A DNA stretch of 64,000 nucleotides from an uncultured Psychrosphaera sp. (GTDB lineage: Bacteria > Pseudomonadota > Gammaproteobacteria > Enterobacterales > Alteromonadaceae): the NCBI RefSeq assembly GCF_947500655.1, contig NZ_CANMSK010000017.1:33296-97295 (forward strand), written 5' to 3'. Positions 1-8,930 of this stretch are shown piece by piece. Position numbers and translations under genes: made by a program. The notes below the pieces were generated by a model that did no database searches, had not been told where the DNA came from, and saw nothing but the letters and a program-made list of their open reading frames with translations. Positions within the stretch are counted from its first letter, which is position 1. Each line of letters opens with the position of its first letter.

Positions 1-1865
1 CTTTCTGGCTCCGGCAGTGGAGGCAAAATATGAGCAAAGTAAGTTTTATCCAGTAAACGATGTAACAAACGTTCACCAAAGAAAGGCTTACCACTGTTAA
101 GAGCTCTTGCCCCTTTTAACATGCTACGAATATCATACTGCCCTGGGTTTATATCCGGCACTTGTTTAGGAATATTCAATAGCTTGTATACACCAACACG
201 TGCAGTTCTTATGGAGGTTTCCATAGTGAAAATGACATCGTTGCGAGTTTCCACAAACTGACCAACAAAGCCTAAGTTAGTGCAACCTTCTGGTACTGGT
301 TTTGGTCTGTCGCCTGAAGCGCGAGTCATAAATTGTGAGGTAATGTACGGCATTAATGCAGTGCGTACTTTTGTATTGGCAACAACATCATCAAGTTGAT
401 CAACAATACCAAGGTGGAAACATAATTCTTCAAGGATCTCTTTGCCTGTACACTCAGCCATGGTTTTTTTAACTCGGTTGCCTTTTTTGTCCATCAATAA
501 ACCGTAAACCCAGATCACCAATATATCGTCTGGTTGTTCGGGATAATGAGGCTGACGATTACAAGTCACACTTAACAACCAGTTTGAATCGGTAACGGTA
601 ATAATGCCGCCTGTTGCTGTTCGGCCAGAATAAAGGTCGTTTACCGCTAGAGTTTGTAATTTATCAATAAGCGCTGAAGGTTTACATGTGAGCGTCGCTG
701 ACTCCCAAATAGACTTTTCAACATTGCCACAAAATTTATCAGGTTTACCAAATACAGGTGATTTTACCGCTAAGTTTTTCCATAAATCCCAACCGCTGTT
801 TTTTCCTGGATCATCATTTTCGCAAGTAAGGACTGGCACTGTCTCCATATCACCATAAGCCGTTTGTTCTGTCATTGAGCCATTAAGAGCAAAGACTAAA
901 TCTTCTGGTGCCACTGCAACTTGTAATTCTTTACCGTCAACCACAGTGTTGATAGCAGTAACTGTTTTTTTATCGCCTGTGAAATTGATATCAAGGTCGT
1001 GTGCACAAGTATCAAACTGAAACGTAACGCCTTTGTCTTTTAAGTAGTTGATTACTGGCTTAATAAACGTGTCGTATTGATTATATTTTGGAAACAGCAA
1101 GGTAGACATATCGCCAAAACCGTCGATGGAGTCTAGGAAGCGATGCAAATACAGTTTAGTTTCTAACAAGCTATGGCAGTTTTTAAAGGCAAACATGGTA
1201 CGGAATAAAAACCAAAAATTACTTTTTAAAAAACCTTCGCTGAAATAGTCTTCAATGCTGAGATTGTCTAAGGTTTCTTTGCGTTTGAGTATTAAGCGAA
1301 CGACTTCCCACTGTTGAGACTTGCTTAGCCCAAAGTCTTGGTCATCTAGAATCTCACCGCTTGTCTTAATTAACCGTGCTTTAGAGTAATTTGGATCGTT
1401 GTCGTTAACCAGTCGATATTCGTCAAGTACAGAATAACCTTCAGGTAGTTCAAGGGCTGGAATGTCTTGGAACATATCCCAAAGGGTGTCGTAATTCCAA
1501 TTCATTTCTCGGCCACCGCGAATTATGTAGCCGTTTTCTGGATCACCAGAGCCATCCATAGAGCCGCCAGCAATATCCATTTCTTCTAAAATAGTGATGT
1601 TTTTACCAGGCATATGGCCATCACGTATAAGATAAAATGCAGCGGCAAGCCCTCCAATTCCACCACCAATAATCCAAGCTTTGCGCTTTTCTACACCCGG
1701 AGTCGGTAACGGCTTATGACGAGAGTAAGGAGCAGTGTAATCTCTTGGTGGTAAGGTGTTCAATTTTTGGTGATGCCAAAAATCTTTGGAGGCATCAGGC
1801 TCATGTTCAAAACCATCTGCTGCAGTTGTTGGAATATCAAATTTGGAATTCATTTTTAAAGACAT
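1..1865 (-). CDS. ohyA: Oleate hydratase (partial, 3' end beyond the window)
   Basis: FAD-dependent fatty-acid hydratase of the MCRA family, which adds water to the cis-9 double bond of oleate to give 10-hydroxystearate. The reverse strand is open from the ATG at 1865-1863 to the window edge (621 codons). The N-terminal part carries the dinucleotide-binding stretch [17 protein letters not shown], followed by [17 protein letters not shown]. Near the C-terminus is [17 protein letters not shown]. All are typical of the family. The last visible residues ([12 protein letters not shown]) lie close to the usual end of these proteins, so only a short piece is missing. An AGGGA ribosome-binding site precedes the chosen ATG, whereas the in-frame ATG four codons later has none. 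In bacteria these enzymes are linked to detoxifying unsaturated fatty acids. No operon partner is visible. Confidence 0.93.
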   Translation of the reverse strand, partial: MSLKMNSKFDIPTTAADGFEHEPDASKDFWHHQKLNTLPPRDYTAPYSRHKPLPTPGVEKRKAWIIGGGIGGLAAAFYLIRDGHMPGKNITILEEMDIAGGSMDGSGDPENGYIIRGGREMNWNYDTLWDMFQDIPALELPEGYSVLDEYRLVNDNDPNYSKARLIKTSGEILDDQDFGLSKSQQWEVVRLILKRKETLDNLSIEDYFSEGFLKSNFWFLFRTMFAFKNCHSLLETKLYLHRFLDSIDGFGDMSTLLFPKYNQYDTFIKPVINYLKDKGVTFQFDTCAHDLDINFTGDKKTVTAINTVVDGKELQVAVAPEDLVFALNGSMTEQTAYGDMETVPVLTCENDDPGKNSGWDLWKNLAVKSPVFGKPDKFCGNVEKSIWESATLTCKPSALIDKLQTLAVNDLYSGRTATGGIITVTDSNWLLSVTCNRQPHYPEQPDDILVIWVYGLLMDKKGNRVKKTMAECTGKEILEELCFHLGIVDQLDDVVANTKVRTALMPYITSQFMTRASGDRPKPVPEGCTNLGFVGQFVETRNDVIFTMETSIRTARVGVYKLLNIPKQVPDINPGQYDIRSMLKGARALNSGKPFFGERLLHRLLDKTYFAHILPPLPEPE

Positions 1866-2127
1866 AACGCTTCCCTTTATTAACTCTAGTGTTGTACAAA
1901 ATGTATAATTTTTTGCCTAAGTTAATAATGCGCCTAGCAATATGTAACTATATTGAACTAGATCAATGTTTTGCTTGTTATGTTATTTTTTTAAAATAGA
2001 AGAATAAGAGTGAAGGAAGTATTAAAACTTTTAAGCACAGAGTTAAGTGCAGAGCTAGGAATTAAGCTAATTGCAGAGCTAAGTTTAGTAATTACATCAG
2101 GAGTATTAATAAGGTACCTAGCAAGGA

Positions 2128-2510
2128 GTTATACCAATTGTCTTAATGAATTAGTTATTCAGCGAGAATTAAAAGGTTCATAGGTGAGGCATTGATTGAA
2201 GAGAATGGTTGTTCCCTTGTTGAAATCAATAAAGACAATATGCTCCTGCATTGTCACCTTACCCTACATCCTTGTAGGGCAACAAAGCATATGAAGCTTT
2301 TAAACTCGCCCTTTGGGAGCTTGTTAGAGGTGCGCCAAACTATTCATATGAGCAGCGCAAAATTTATTTGATGTACGACTGCATGGATGCAGGAGATAGA
2401 ACGACTCAGAAGACAAAGCCGAGAATAACTATATCGACACAAATTTTGCTTATTCTCACACCTCTAACATAGCTCTGAACTAATCAATTCATTAATTCAA
2501 TTGGTATTAA
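2128..2510. mobile_element. MITE-like element with about 33-bp imperfect terminal inverted repeats
   Basis: The left end (2128-2160) and the reverse complement of the right end (2477-2510) align over about 33 bases, with the shared core ATACCAATTG...TTAATGAATT. A nested inverted repeat TGTTAGAGGTG (2322-2332) pairs with 2459-2469. Internal hairpins include CCCTACA-TCCT-TGTAGGG at 2262-2279, and CTGCA-TCCA-TGCAG read on the minus strand at 2379-2392. No transposase ORF is present, so this fits a non-autonomous miniature element. Its right end runs into the 3' end of the chemoreceptor-like gene. The stretch 1866-2127 to its left shows no gene. Confidence 0.6.
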
Positions 2511-4487
2511 TACCCAGGCGATAACTGTATTGTTATAACCATCATCACGTTTGTATTCGCGATAACCCGACGATTTTGCTCCGCCAATAAGGTAAGGACT
2601 ATCATTTAAATGAGTAACCGTTGCAATAGTCCCTTCTTTGTCTAGTTCGGTCATATCTATTTGAGGAATAAAAACCTCGCCAATAGAATATTCGTCTGAA
2701 GAGCTTGCCAAGATAGTGCCTTGCTCTGTGGTAAATAGTGCCTTAGCACCTGATTTTATTTCACCATTTTCACGGGGCAAAATATCGATAAGGATGGCCT
2801 TAAATTCTACAGTTGAGTCAAATACAATACCTATGCCGCCAATAATATTATCCATTTGCGACATATCACGTATAGCTGCGTTATATATGTAGGTAGAAGC
2901 TCCTTGATAGCAGTCAAACTCTTTAAAAGGTGAGACGGTATATTGATATATATCGGTTAATTTGAAAACAGCCTCTGCACCAGAATTAGCTTCAATATTC
3001 TGACCTATTTGGTCATTGTATTGGTCGTCTGAGAACGCCACATAATGACCTTGTTTATCATAAACGTATAGTGTGTGGTAAACCGTATATAAAGAATGAA
3101 TTGTAGCTAACGTTTGTTGGATTATTTCTTTGTCTGGACTTGTTGCTGATAAGGCTTTTCTTAAAATGCTACTTACCGCCCACCAACGGCAGTCATTGGC
3201 TCGTTCGTATAAATTTCTATCCATAATATCTACCGCTAAACTAGCTTGTAAACGTACGCTATTTAGTTGACTTGAAACTATGGTTGAGAATAAAGATTCA
3301 ATGGAGTCAGAAAACACATTATTGATATCTTGGCCAATTTTCTTGATGGCTTCCAATACAGGCATAAATTCCACCGCATCTTTACGAGCCGCAGTGATAA
3401 TACCGTTTAATACTATTAGTTGTAGATCGTCATTAATCGATATTGACTGACGGCGAATATCAAATAAATCTTCAGAAATAATACCTGTAAGATCAGATAG
3501 TTCTGTTGTGGCATCCGATGTATCGCTATCAGAATCATTGATTCTATCAATTGGCAATAAAGAACCTATATGCCAATTTTTTGGGCCTGCATAATCTTGA
3601 TAGGCCTGACCTTTAGCACAGATCTCAATCATACTATTACTATTAACCGTGACTATTTTTGGCTCAGTGGCTAATGTTAGTTTTAATTGTTCATCTAATT
3701 TATTGTTGCTTGGCGCTCGTAATATTTCACCAGTACCATCGCAGAGAAAAAAATGGTCGACTTCATTTTTTAATAGTAGCCGATTAGTAATACCTTCTAA
3801 TTCGTTATTAAAACGAAAACATAAAACAATAACGCCGACCACATTACCATTTTCAACAACCGCGTTGGCATACAAAAGGTGTGGTTGGGAATTTCCCATT
3901 AACTCAGTTTTACCAAAATACTCTACATATTCAGTAGGGTCTTTTATGGCTTGTTGGATCATCTCATCCGACATTACACCATTACGGGTAGGCTGGCTTA
4001 ATTGAAAAACCAATTCACCGTTGGGTGCTAATAAAAGGGCATCACTATAGACAGAATAAATACTGATATAAGCACGTAAACGCTGCTCAATAAATTCCCT
4101 GTCAGTTTCAGTTTTATTGGTATTTATTAAGAATTGAGTAACATCATGGTCGGTGGCTAAAAAGCCAATATCGGCAGTTCGTTCAAACAAATTACGAATT
4201 AATACATCAATTGCCATTTGGCTACGAGAAACATTTTGTTGGATAACTTTGCGGGTATGTTCATTAACTAAACTTTCAATTAAACGGCCTTGCAATTTAT
4301 TAAATTGACCTAGGGTGTCATCCATATCTTCTAAGATAGTAGAAGCAACTTGGTGACTATTTATTTTACCGATAAGGGCTATCTTTTCCCACCAAGTACT
4401 TAACGATCTCAAGCCATTTTCATGCTGATTAACACCCTTTATGACTCGTTTCATTGTATCTTGATGCTTAGATAGAAAAGTTTCCAC
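2484..4487 (-). CDS. Soluble Cache-domain, chemoreceptor-like protein
   Basis: A 667-residue protein with no signal peptide or transmembrane helix. It seems to contain two sensor halves. A helix-rich segment at about 76-112 (LIRNLFERTADIGFLA) recurs at about 406-440 (IMDRNLYERANDCRWWAV), each followed by a Cache-like alpha/beta region. Between them, residues 340-395 (LQLIVLNGIITAARKD, then IKKIGQDI) resemble a worn methyl-accepting hairpin tip of the LALNAAIEAARAGE type. It lies just downstream of cheV on the same strand, which supports a chemotaxis or signalling role. GTG start with AAGGA upstream. The last eight codons (LIPIELMN) and the stop lie in the terminal repeat of the MITE-like element, so the original C-terminus may be altered. 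Ligand and exact role are unknown. Confidence 0.7.
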   Translation of the reverse strand: METFLSKHQDTMKRVIKGVNQHENGLRSLSTWWEKIALIGKINSHQVASTILEDMDDTLGQFNKLQGRLIESLVNEHTRKVIQQNVSRSQMAIDVLIRNLFERTADIGFLATDHDVTQFLINTNKTETDREFIEQRLRAYISIYSVYSDALLLAPNGELVFQLSQPTRNGVMSDEMIQQAIKDPTEYVEYFGKTELMGNSQPHLLYANAVVENGNVVGVIVLCFRFNNELEGITNRLLLKNEVDHFFLCDGTGEILRAPSNNKLDEQLKLTLATEPKIVTVNSNSMIEICAKGQAYQDYAGPKNWHIGSLLPIDRINDSDSDTSDATTELSDLTGIISEDLFDIRRQSISINDDLQLIVLNGIITAARKDAVEFMPVLEAIKKIGQDINNVFSDSIESLFSTIVSSQLNSVRLQASLAVDIMDRNLYERANDCRWWAVSSILRKALSATSPDKEIIQQTLATIHSLYTVYHTLYVYDKQGHYVAFSDDQYNDQIGQNIEANSGAEAVFKLTDIYQYTVSPFKEFDCYQGASTYIYNAAIRDMSQMDNIIGGIGIVFDSTVEFKAILIDILPRENGEIKSGAKALFTTEQGTILASSSDEYSIGEVFIPQIDMTELDKEGTIATVTHLNDSPYLIGGAKSSGYREYKRDDGYNNTVIAWVLIPIELMN

Positions 4488-4828
4488 AATATCAGTCCTT
4501 AAAAAAAAAAACTAAAATAGCAGAAATTGCGCCAACACAAGTGGAATTTCACTTGAATTAAATTCACTCTTATTTTGTAATATAAAACAAAGGACTAGCA
4601 TATTAACTTTTATTAAAAATAATACTCTAAATATTCAATGGTCAGAAAATAAAGGTATATCAGAAGAGGACGTCAAAAAAGAGAGAAAGTTAGTGTCGCA
4701 ATTTTAATAGGTAGAAACTCTAAATTTATCAACATCTTTATGGGACTTATTAAACCTCGGTACTTATACCGAGGTTAGTCATAACGTTTCTATTTGAGCA
4801 AATGTTTAAGCATGATTTAGTGCTAGTA
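4488..4828. other. Intergenic stretch between the chemoreceptor-like gene and cheV
   Basis: It contains an A10 run next to the chemoreceptor start and the terminator-like hairpin listed separately. I see no open reading frame worth annotating. Confidence 0.5.
4753..4776 (-). terminator. Hairpin downstream of cheV, possible terminator
   Basis: A perfect 10-bp stem AACCTCGGTA / TACCGAGGTT with a CTTA loop lies about 50 bases downstream of the cheV stop. On the minus strand the stem is followed by only a weak T-rich run, so termination efficiency is uncertain. Confidence 0.5.
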
Positions 4829-5716
4829 CTATTTTTGTTTTGCGCCTTTAAGCATGGCATTAACTAGCTCTTGAGCTTCAAATTTTGTTAATGCTTCATC
4901 GGCACCAACTTCATTTGCGCGAGCAAGGCTCATGTTACTAGAAAGAGAGCTGTGTAAAATAATATAAGTACCGGCAAGTTTTGCTAGATCTCGTACTTCA
5001 AAGGCAAGTTCGTAGCCATCTAATCCCGGCATTTCTATATCACTGACTAATATATCAATAGGATTACCTTTTTCTGCACAGTCCTTCATTACCGCTAACG
5101 CATCATTACCATTTTTACAGACCTTAAATGGTACATCTATATTGGTTAATGCAGTTTCTAACTGTTTACGAGCAACAGCAGAGTCATCCACTAATAGGAT
5201 ATTAGAGTTTTGTAATAAGCCTTTTTGTACGCCAGTAATTTCGACTGCATGATCACTGTCATCAGGAAATATTTGAGCAAGTAACAATTCAATGTCTAAT
5301 AACTGAATAAGCGTATCTTCAAAGCGGGTAATACCAGTAATGTAAGTTCTAGTACCTAAGTCACTTGGTGGAGGTGCTATATCTTTCCAGTTACATTCTA
5401 TAATACGTTCAATTTTTCTAACCAAAAAGCCAACTGTCATACGACTACAGTCAGTAATAAGAATGACAGCATCCTTTTTTTCTTCTTCAGTTATTGCCTT
5501 ATATCCAACAGCAGCAGCCATATCAATAACGGCAATTGTTCTACCACGGAAATTAGCGGCGCCAAGGACATTATGATCCGATTTAGGAATTTGAGTCAGA
5601 GGCTGGTAAGGAACAATCTCTTCTATTTTTAATGTACCCAATGCAAAACTTTGAAGTTGAGTTAACTTAAAAAGTAATAAGCCTTGCGATTGGCTAGATG
5701 TCGACTGAGTATTCAA
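4829..5716 (-). CDS. cheV: CheV chemotaxis coupling protein (CheW domain plus receiver)
   Basis: A 295-residue scaffold that links chemoreceptors to CheA and can be tuned by phosphorylation. Residues about 12-152 form a CheW-like domain (LGAANFRGRTIAVIDM). Residues about 172-290 form a response-regulator receiver with the acidic pair D177/D178 (ILLVDDSAVARKQ), phospho-acceptor D226 in VSDIEMPGLDGYE, and K278 in LTKFEA. Length and order match CheV. The start is TTG at 5716, since no ATG or GTG in frame fits the conserved N-terminus; GGTAGGT lies upstream. It is transcribed in the same direction as the chemoreceptor-like gene, with about 340 bases and a hairpin between them. Confidence 0.93.
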   Translation of the reverse strand: MNTQSTSSQSQGLLLFKLTQLQSFALGTLKIEEIVPYQPLTQIPKSDHNVLGAANFRGRTIAVIDMAAAVGYKAITEEEKKDAVILITDCSRMTVGFLVRKIERIIECNWKDIAPPPSDLGTRTYITGITRFEDTLIQLLDIELLLAQIFPDDSDHAVEITGVQKGLLQNSNILLVDDSAVARKQLETALTNIDVPFKVCKNGNDALAVMKDCAEKGNPIDILVSDIEMPGLDGYELAFEVRDLAKLAGTYIILHSSLSSNMSLARANEVGADEALTKFEAQELVNAMLKGAKQK

Positions 5717-6204
5717 ACCTTACCTACCTATTATGGAAAACTGTGAAATATATTACTGCAATTTATGACAACGAAAATAAAAGTGCTCATGAAAACAACA
5801 ATAAAAGTAAATACTACAAGTACTTAACTGCCGATTTTCTATTTTCTGTAATAATAATTTTTTGTTGAGACATGAATAATACCTTAATCAGCCCGTACAC
5901 AGTAACAAGTATTACAAACTAGTAGCTAATTGTAGGGTAATCCCTAAGAAAATGTTTACTAACTTTTATGCATGAATGTTAAAGTTAAAGATCAGATTTT
6001 ACCTGGGCTAGGACAGTCGTGTTTTTATTTGTCAAAAGGTGAGGCTTAGCTTTTTCTTTACCACGTTTTTTATTCCCAAAGTGACAACTTAAAAACCCAA
6101 AAAAGCTGAAATTAGAGTGAAGTTAAATAGTAGAATTAGATTGAATGTTATATACATATAAACTAGCATTAACGCTATTTAAATCAATGATTTAGAGTGA
6201 GATT
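5717..6204. other. Intergenic, no recognisable feature
   Basis: AT-rich DNA between the divergent cheV and the 6205 gene. It should contain both promoters, but I could not identify a convincing -35/-10 pair, and no ORF or strong hairpin is apparent. Confidence 0.4.
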
Positions 6205-6882
6205 GTGGTTATGTTTGGTAAAACCATACAAATGTTTTTTTATATACTTCTTTATTTTGGCATTATCAGCCTAATAGGCGTTGCTTTAGTTAATAATCAA
6301 GCGCCTAGCTCAATAATAGTTACCTTTATTATCAGCGTGATCGTTTTATTTGTACCTATATTTATTGCTATTAGTAATAAGGTTTTTAGATGGAAAGCCG
6401 AGACGGGGACTCCAGTCAGTGTAGAAGAAATAGATAAAAGACTAAGTGAATTTACTGTTAATGATTTAACCTTCACTCATGATGCTAACAAAGGTGTTTA
6501 TTTACTTAGCCCCTTTGAATATTCCTTAACTATGAGAAGTGAAGGTGACGTTGAAAGTAGAGCCGTTAAGTTTTATATCAAGCTTTGGCTAGATGACGTT
6601 AATAAAAAAGCTATTTTTAGTGATTATTTAATTGAAGCAAAAAAACAAAGGAGCTCAATCTTTTCAGCTTTGGGAATGGGGAAAGCAGGCCAACAAGAAG
6701 CGGACTCAATCTCCTCTTATTTTAGTATGGGGAAAACACGTCAAAAAGGAATGATCTCCTTAAGCACAAGTATCACATCATCAGATGGCGAATCTTTTAA
6801 ATTCTCAACCGGTGCCATACATGAAGAGTTAATTAATCTTTTCACTAAAAATGGCTGGAGTGTTCAAGGGAAAGTGTTTTAA
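6205..6882 (+). CDS. Small membrane protein of unknown function
   Basis: A 225-residue protein with two N-terminal transmembrane helices (about 8-30 and 36-58). A mostly polar domain follows at about 65-225, containing a Ser/Gly-rich stretch (ALGMGKAGQQEADSISSYFS). I do not recognise a family. The start may be GTG at 6205, spaced 4 bases from GAGTGAG, or the ATG at 6211. The stop is followed within about a dozen bases by the first repeat module of the accessory region, as with the other genes there. The body could be cytoplasmic or periplasmic; no signal peptide cleavage site is obvious. Confidence 0.6.
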   Translation: MVMFGKTIQMFFYILLYFGIISLIGVALVNNQAPSSIIVTFIISVIVLFVPIFIAISNKVFRWKAETGTPVSVEEIDKRLSEFTVNDLTFTHDANKGVYLLSPFEYSLTMRSEGDVESRAVKFYIKLWLDDVNKKAIFSDYLIEAKKQRSSIFSALGMGKAGQQEADSISSYFSMGKTRQKGMISLSTSITSSDGESFKFSTGAIHEELINLFTKNGWSVQGKVF

Positions 6883-6894
6883 CTTTATTTTTTA

Positions 6895-7032
6895 TTTAAA
6901 AGATAATTAGCTTTATATATTAATATTTATCTAGTTATCTTTAATAGATATTTTCTGAACTATCAGGTTTCGCCCCTCGGCGGTCATCAAATAAACATCC
7001 CTGTATTGAGGACATCCCTTCATCCATGAAGT
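6895..7032 (+). repeat. Repeat module R1, copy 1
   Basis: It starts TTTAAAAGATAATTAGC and runs through GGTTTCGCCCCTCGGCG into a CTTCA-TCCA-TGAAG hairpin (7018-7031). Near-identical copies lie at 7978-8135 and 9565-9672. Internal inverted repeats (AAAGATAA / TTATCTTT) and a CGCC-CCTC-GGCG hairpin make it highly structured. No coding capacity is credible. Confidence 0.8.
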
Positions 7033-7180
7033 GGCAGGTTGTCAGTTCCCGACACAACCTAAGCGAGCACATCCATGCGGCCATCAATAATACATCCATG
7101 TATTGATGGCATCCCATCATCCATGATGTGGCAGGTTGTCAGTTCCCGACACAACCTAAGCGAGTACATCCATGTACTCG
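7031..7180 (+). repeat. Hairpin block with GGTTGTC...GACACAACC stems and TCCA-loop hairpins
   Basis: It contains two copies of an AGGTTGTC-AGTTCCC-GACACAACCT stem-loop. It also contains TCCA-tetraloop hairpins AATACA/TGTATT (7089-7104), CATCA/TGATG (7115-7128) and CGAGTACA/TGTACTCG (7161-7180). About 100 bases of it (7031-7130) recur almost unchanged at 9322-9423. Confidence 0.8.
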
Positions 7181-7486
7181 ACAATACCTTTTTTCAACAG
7201 CCAAAAAGGCGCTGTATTCTTTTTTTTGTGTGATTACCGTGACATTGTATTTGGCTTAACTCTAAGGTTTCGCCCCTCGGCGACCATACCTTTTTTCAAC
7301 AGCCAAAAAAGGTAGGCGAAAAAGCCCGCTTCCAAACAAAATCTAATACTTTATCAAATAGTTATTTTTGTTTACAAAAACGGACTGAAAAGTCGTCCCT
7401 GACAAACAGCCCTTTCTCAGCATCCATGCTTCGAATTTCATAAAAAATAATATTTAACAAAGTGATTTTGTGATGGAGAAATAAAC
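7181..7486 (+). repeat. Further hairpin modules upstream of the yafN-like gene
   Basis: Contains TACCTTTTTTCAACAGCC / AAAAAAGGTA type stem-loops, a copy of TTTCGCCCCTCGGCG, and an AGCA-TCCA-TGCT hairpin (7419-7430). It is a diverged relative of the longer repeat at 8143-8548. No gene seen. Confidence 0.65.
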
Positions 7487-7575
7487 CAAAAGCAGAACGA
7501 ACCTGACGGTTCGTTTTTGAATTCAAAGGTGAGTGTCATTGTTATAAATCTTAATTTAACCCTGACCCGTTTTAT
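7487..7575 (+). repeat. 89-bp terminal module, copy A
   Basis: It starts CAAAAGCAG, forms a CGAACC-TGAC-GGTTCG hairpin, and ends AACCCTGACCCGTTTTAT. Copies B (8460-8548) and C (10148-10236) have the same length. They differ only at a few bases in or beside the hairpin loop. Each copy ends directly upstream of a gene's own promoter region. Confidence 0.9.
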
Positions 7576-7633
7576 CTATAAAGAGTTGGGTCTTATTGAG
7601 TGAGGTGTTCGCTTAATATAAAACAAACTTGCA

Positions 7634-7653
7634 ATGTACAAAATTTAGTACAT
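7634..7653 (+). promoter_or_regulatory. Palindromic candidate operator of the yafN-like gene
   Basis: ATGTAC-AAAATTTA-GTACAT, arms of six bases, 33 bases upstream of the start codon. Antitoxins of this kind usually autoregulate through such palindromes. Confidence 0.4.
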
Positions 7654-7686
7654 AATTAAGTGCGTTTTATATGTTTGAGGTGATGT

Positions 7687-7974
7687 ATGGCAATTCAATC
7701 AATTTTGGCTGAAAAAACGGTTTCAATTTCTGAATTAAGAAAAAAACCAACAGACTATTTTATTAATGAACCTGTTGCTGTTTTATCAAATAATAAAACG
7801 GCAGGCTATATGGTCAGCGCTGACCTTTATGAGCAAATGGTTAAGATCATTGAGTCCAAATCACAAAGCTCTCAGTTTCGTCCATCAAATGCGCGATTAA
7901 CATCAATTGCGTCTTTAGGTGCTGAACAATTACTTGCAGCTTCTGAACAAGAATTAGGTGATTTTGAAGAGTGA
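7687..7974 (+). CDS. yafN: YafN-type (Phd/YefM superfamily) antitoxin, orphan
   Basis: A 95-residue protein closely resembling E. coli YafN along its length: ILAEKTVSISELRKKPTDYF, then EPVAVLSNNKTAGYMVSADLYE, then QFRPSNARL and an acidic end. YafN neutralises the ribosome-dependent mRNA interferase YafO and represses its own operon. A YafO gene is expected immediately downstream, but repeat sequence starts about four bases after the stop and no toxin ORF follows on either strand up to 8600. The gene is therefore an orphan antitoxin here. It might act on a toxin elsewhere or be a remnant. It has a good ribosome-binding site (GAGGTGAT) and a palindrome at 7634-7653. Confidence 0.85.
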   Translation: MAIQSILAEKTVSISELRKKPTDYFINEPVAVLSNNKTAGYMVSADLYEQMVKIIESKSQSSQFRPSNARLTSIASLGAEQLLAASEQELGDFEE

Positions 7975-7977
7975 TAC

Positions 7978-8135
7978 GGCGGGGCTTAGGTTTATACTTT
8001 AAAAGATAATTCGCTTTATATATTAATATCTATGTAGTTATCTTTAATAGATATTTTTTGAACTATCAGGTTTCGCCCCTCGGCGGTCATCAAATAAACA
8101 TCCCTGTATTGATGACATCCCTTCATCCATGAAGT
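7978..8135 (+). repeat. Repeat module R1, copy 2
   Basis: It begins about four bases after the yafN stop (GGCGGGGCTTAGG, then TTTAAAAGATAATTCGC). It matches copy 1 through GGTTTCGCCCCTCGGCGG and ends in the same CTTCA-TCCA-TGAAG hairpin (8121-8134). Confidence 0.85.
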
Positions 8136-8142
8136 GAAGTAT

Positions 8143-8548
8143 ACCTTTTTGCAACAGCCCAAAAAGGCGCAGGCTTGTGTTCTTTCTTTTCTAAAAGAAT
8201 TATTTCTGTTGCACTGAGCGTATTGATAGATCTTATTTCGCCCCTCGGCAAGTTACCTTTTTGCAACAGCCCAAAAATGTAACCGAAAAAGGCCGCCCGT
8301 ACCAAAATATCACTTTGTATTAAATAGTAACTTTTATCATCAAATACGGAAAAACTTTCGTCCCTGAAAACCTTTCCTCAATGGGCATCCATGCCCAACC
8401 GATTTGAGAAAAGTTATATTAAATACACATATTTTGAATCGGGAAGGAAAAGAAAAGATCAAAAGCAGAACGAACCTTACGGTTCGCTTTTGAATTCAAA
8501 GGTGAGTGTCATTGTTATAAATCTTAATTTAACCCTGACCCGTTTTAT
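8143..8548 (+). repeat. 406-bp long repeat, copy B (includes the 89-bp terminal module)
   Basis: It starts ACCTTTTTGCAACAGCCC, contains GGGCA-TCCA-TGCCC at 8383-8396, and ends with the 89-bp module at 8460-8548. By eye it differs from copy C (9831-10236, also 406 bp, same orientation) at about a dozen bases. The two copies bracket the mazEF-type operon as direct repeats. Short ORFs readable on either strand are translations of the repeat and are not called as genes. Confidence 0.9.
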
Positions 8549-8628
8549 TTAAGCTGACTGCCTCCGTTATTCCCAAGTCTGCACTTAGTGAAAGTAAAAT
8601 ATTTTGAAAAGTTATACTTCTATAAAAC

Positions 8629-8654
8629 ACATGTTATACTTTTGTATAACATGT
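8629..8654 (+). promoter_or_regulatory. Palindromic operator in front of the mazEF-type operon
   Basis: ACATGTTATAC-TTTT-GTATAACATGT has perfect 11-base arms and lies 18 bases upstream of the antitoxin start. A further half-site GTTATAC lies at 8611. The position fits antitoxin or complex autorepression. Confidence 0.6.
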
Positions 8655-8672
8655 TTGAGAGGAGAAAGCGTT

Positions 8673-8930
8673 ATGGCTTCTGTTGCAATTAGACAATCAG
8701 GTGGGGCTAATATTGTGAGCATTCCCAAAGCAATTGTTAATACATTGGGATTGCAGGTAGGTTCACAATTAGATTTATCTATAAAAAATGGTCAGATAAT
8801 CTTAACTCCAGTTGAGGAAGAAGTGACTTTAGAGTCTTTGTTAGATGGTAGCCCTAAGGAATGCTTCAAAGTGACAGATGAAGATAAAGAGTGGTTAGAA
8901 ATGCCAGCTGTAGGTAAGGAAGTGCTTTAA
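8673..8930 (+). CDS. mazE: MazE/ChpB-type (AbrB-fold) antitoxin
   Basis: An 85-residue antitoxin with an N-terminal AbrB/MazE swapped-hairpin DNA-binding domain (VAIRQSGGANIVSIPKAIVN, then LGLQVGSQLDLSIKNGQIIL). An acidic C-terminal tail of about 35 residues would wrap the toxin. The start is the ATG at 8673 with AGAGGAGAAA upstream. An extended frame from 8604 exists but would cross the operator palindrome. The stop codon overlaps the toxin start (TAATG), so the two are translationally coupled. Confidence 0.88.
   Translation: MASVAIRQSGGANIVSIPKAIVNTLGLQVGSQLDLSIKNGQIILTPVEEEVTLESLLDGSPKECFKVTDEDKEWLEMPAVGKEVL

Noticed and set aside
3649..4005. 118-residue plus-strand ORF inside the chemoreceptor-like gene
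   Set aside because: Antisense shadow with no recognisable domain or ribosome-binding site.
7018..7180. CRISPR array
   Set aside because: Hairpin units repeat, but there are no equal-length direct repeats with unique spacers and no cas genes.
8123..8305. 60-residue minus-strand ORF in the repeat, with a near twin at 9805-9993
   Set aside because: It is a translation of the 406-bp repeat and its hairpins, follows the repeat copies exactly, and has no ribosome-binding site or gene-like features.
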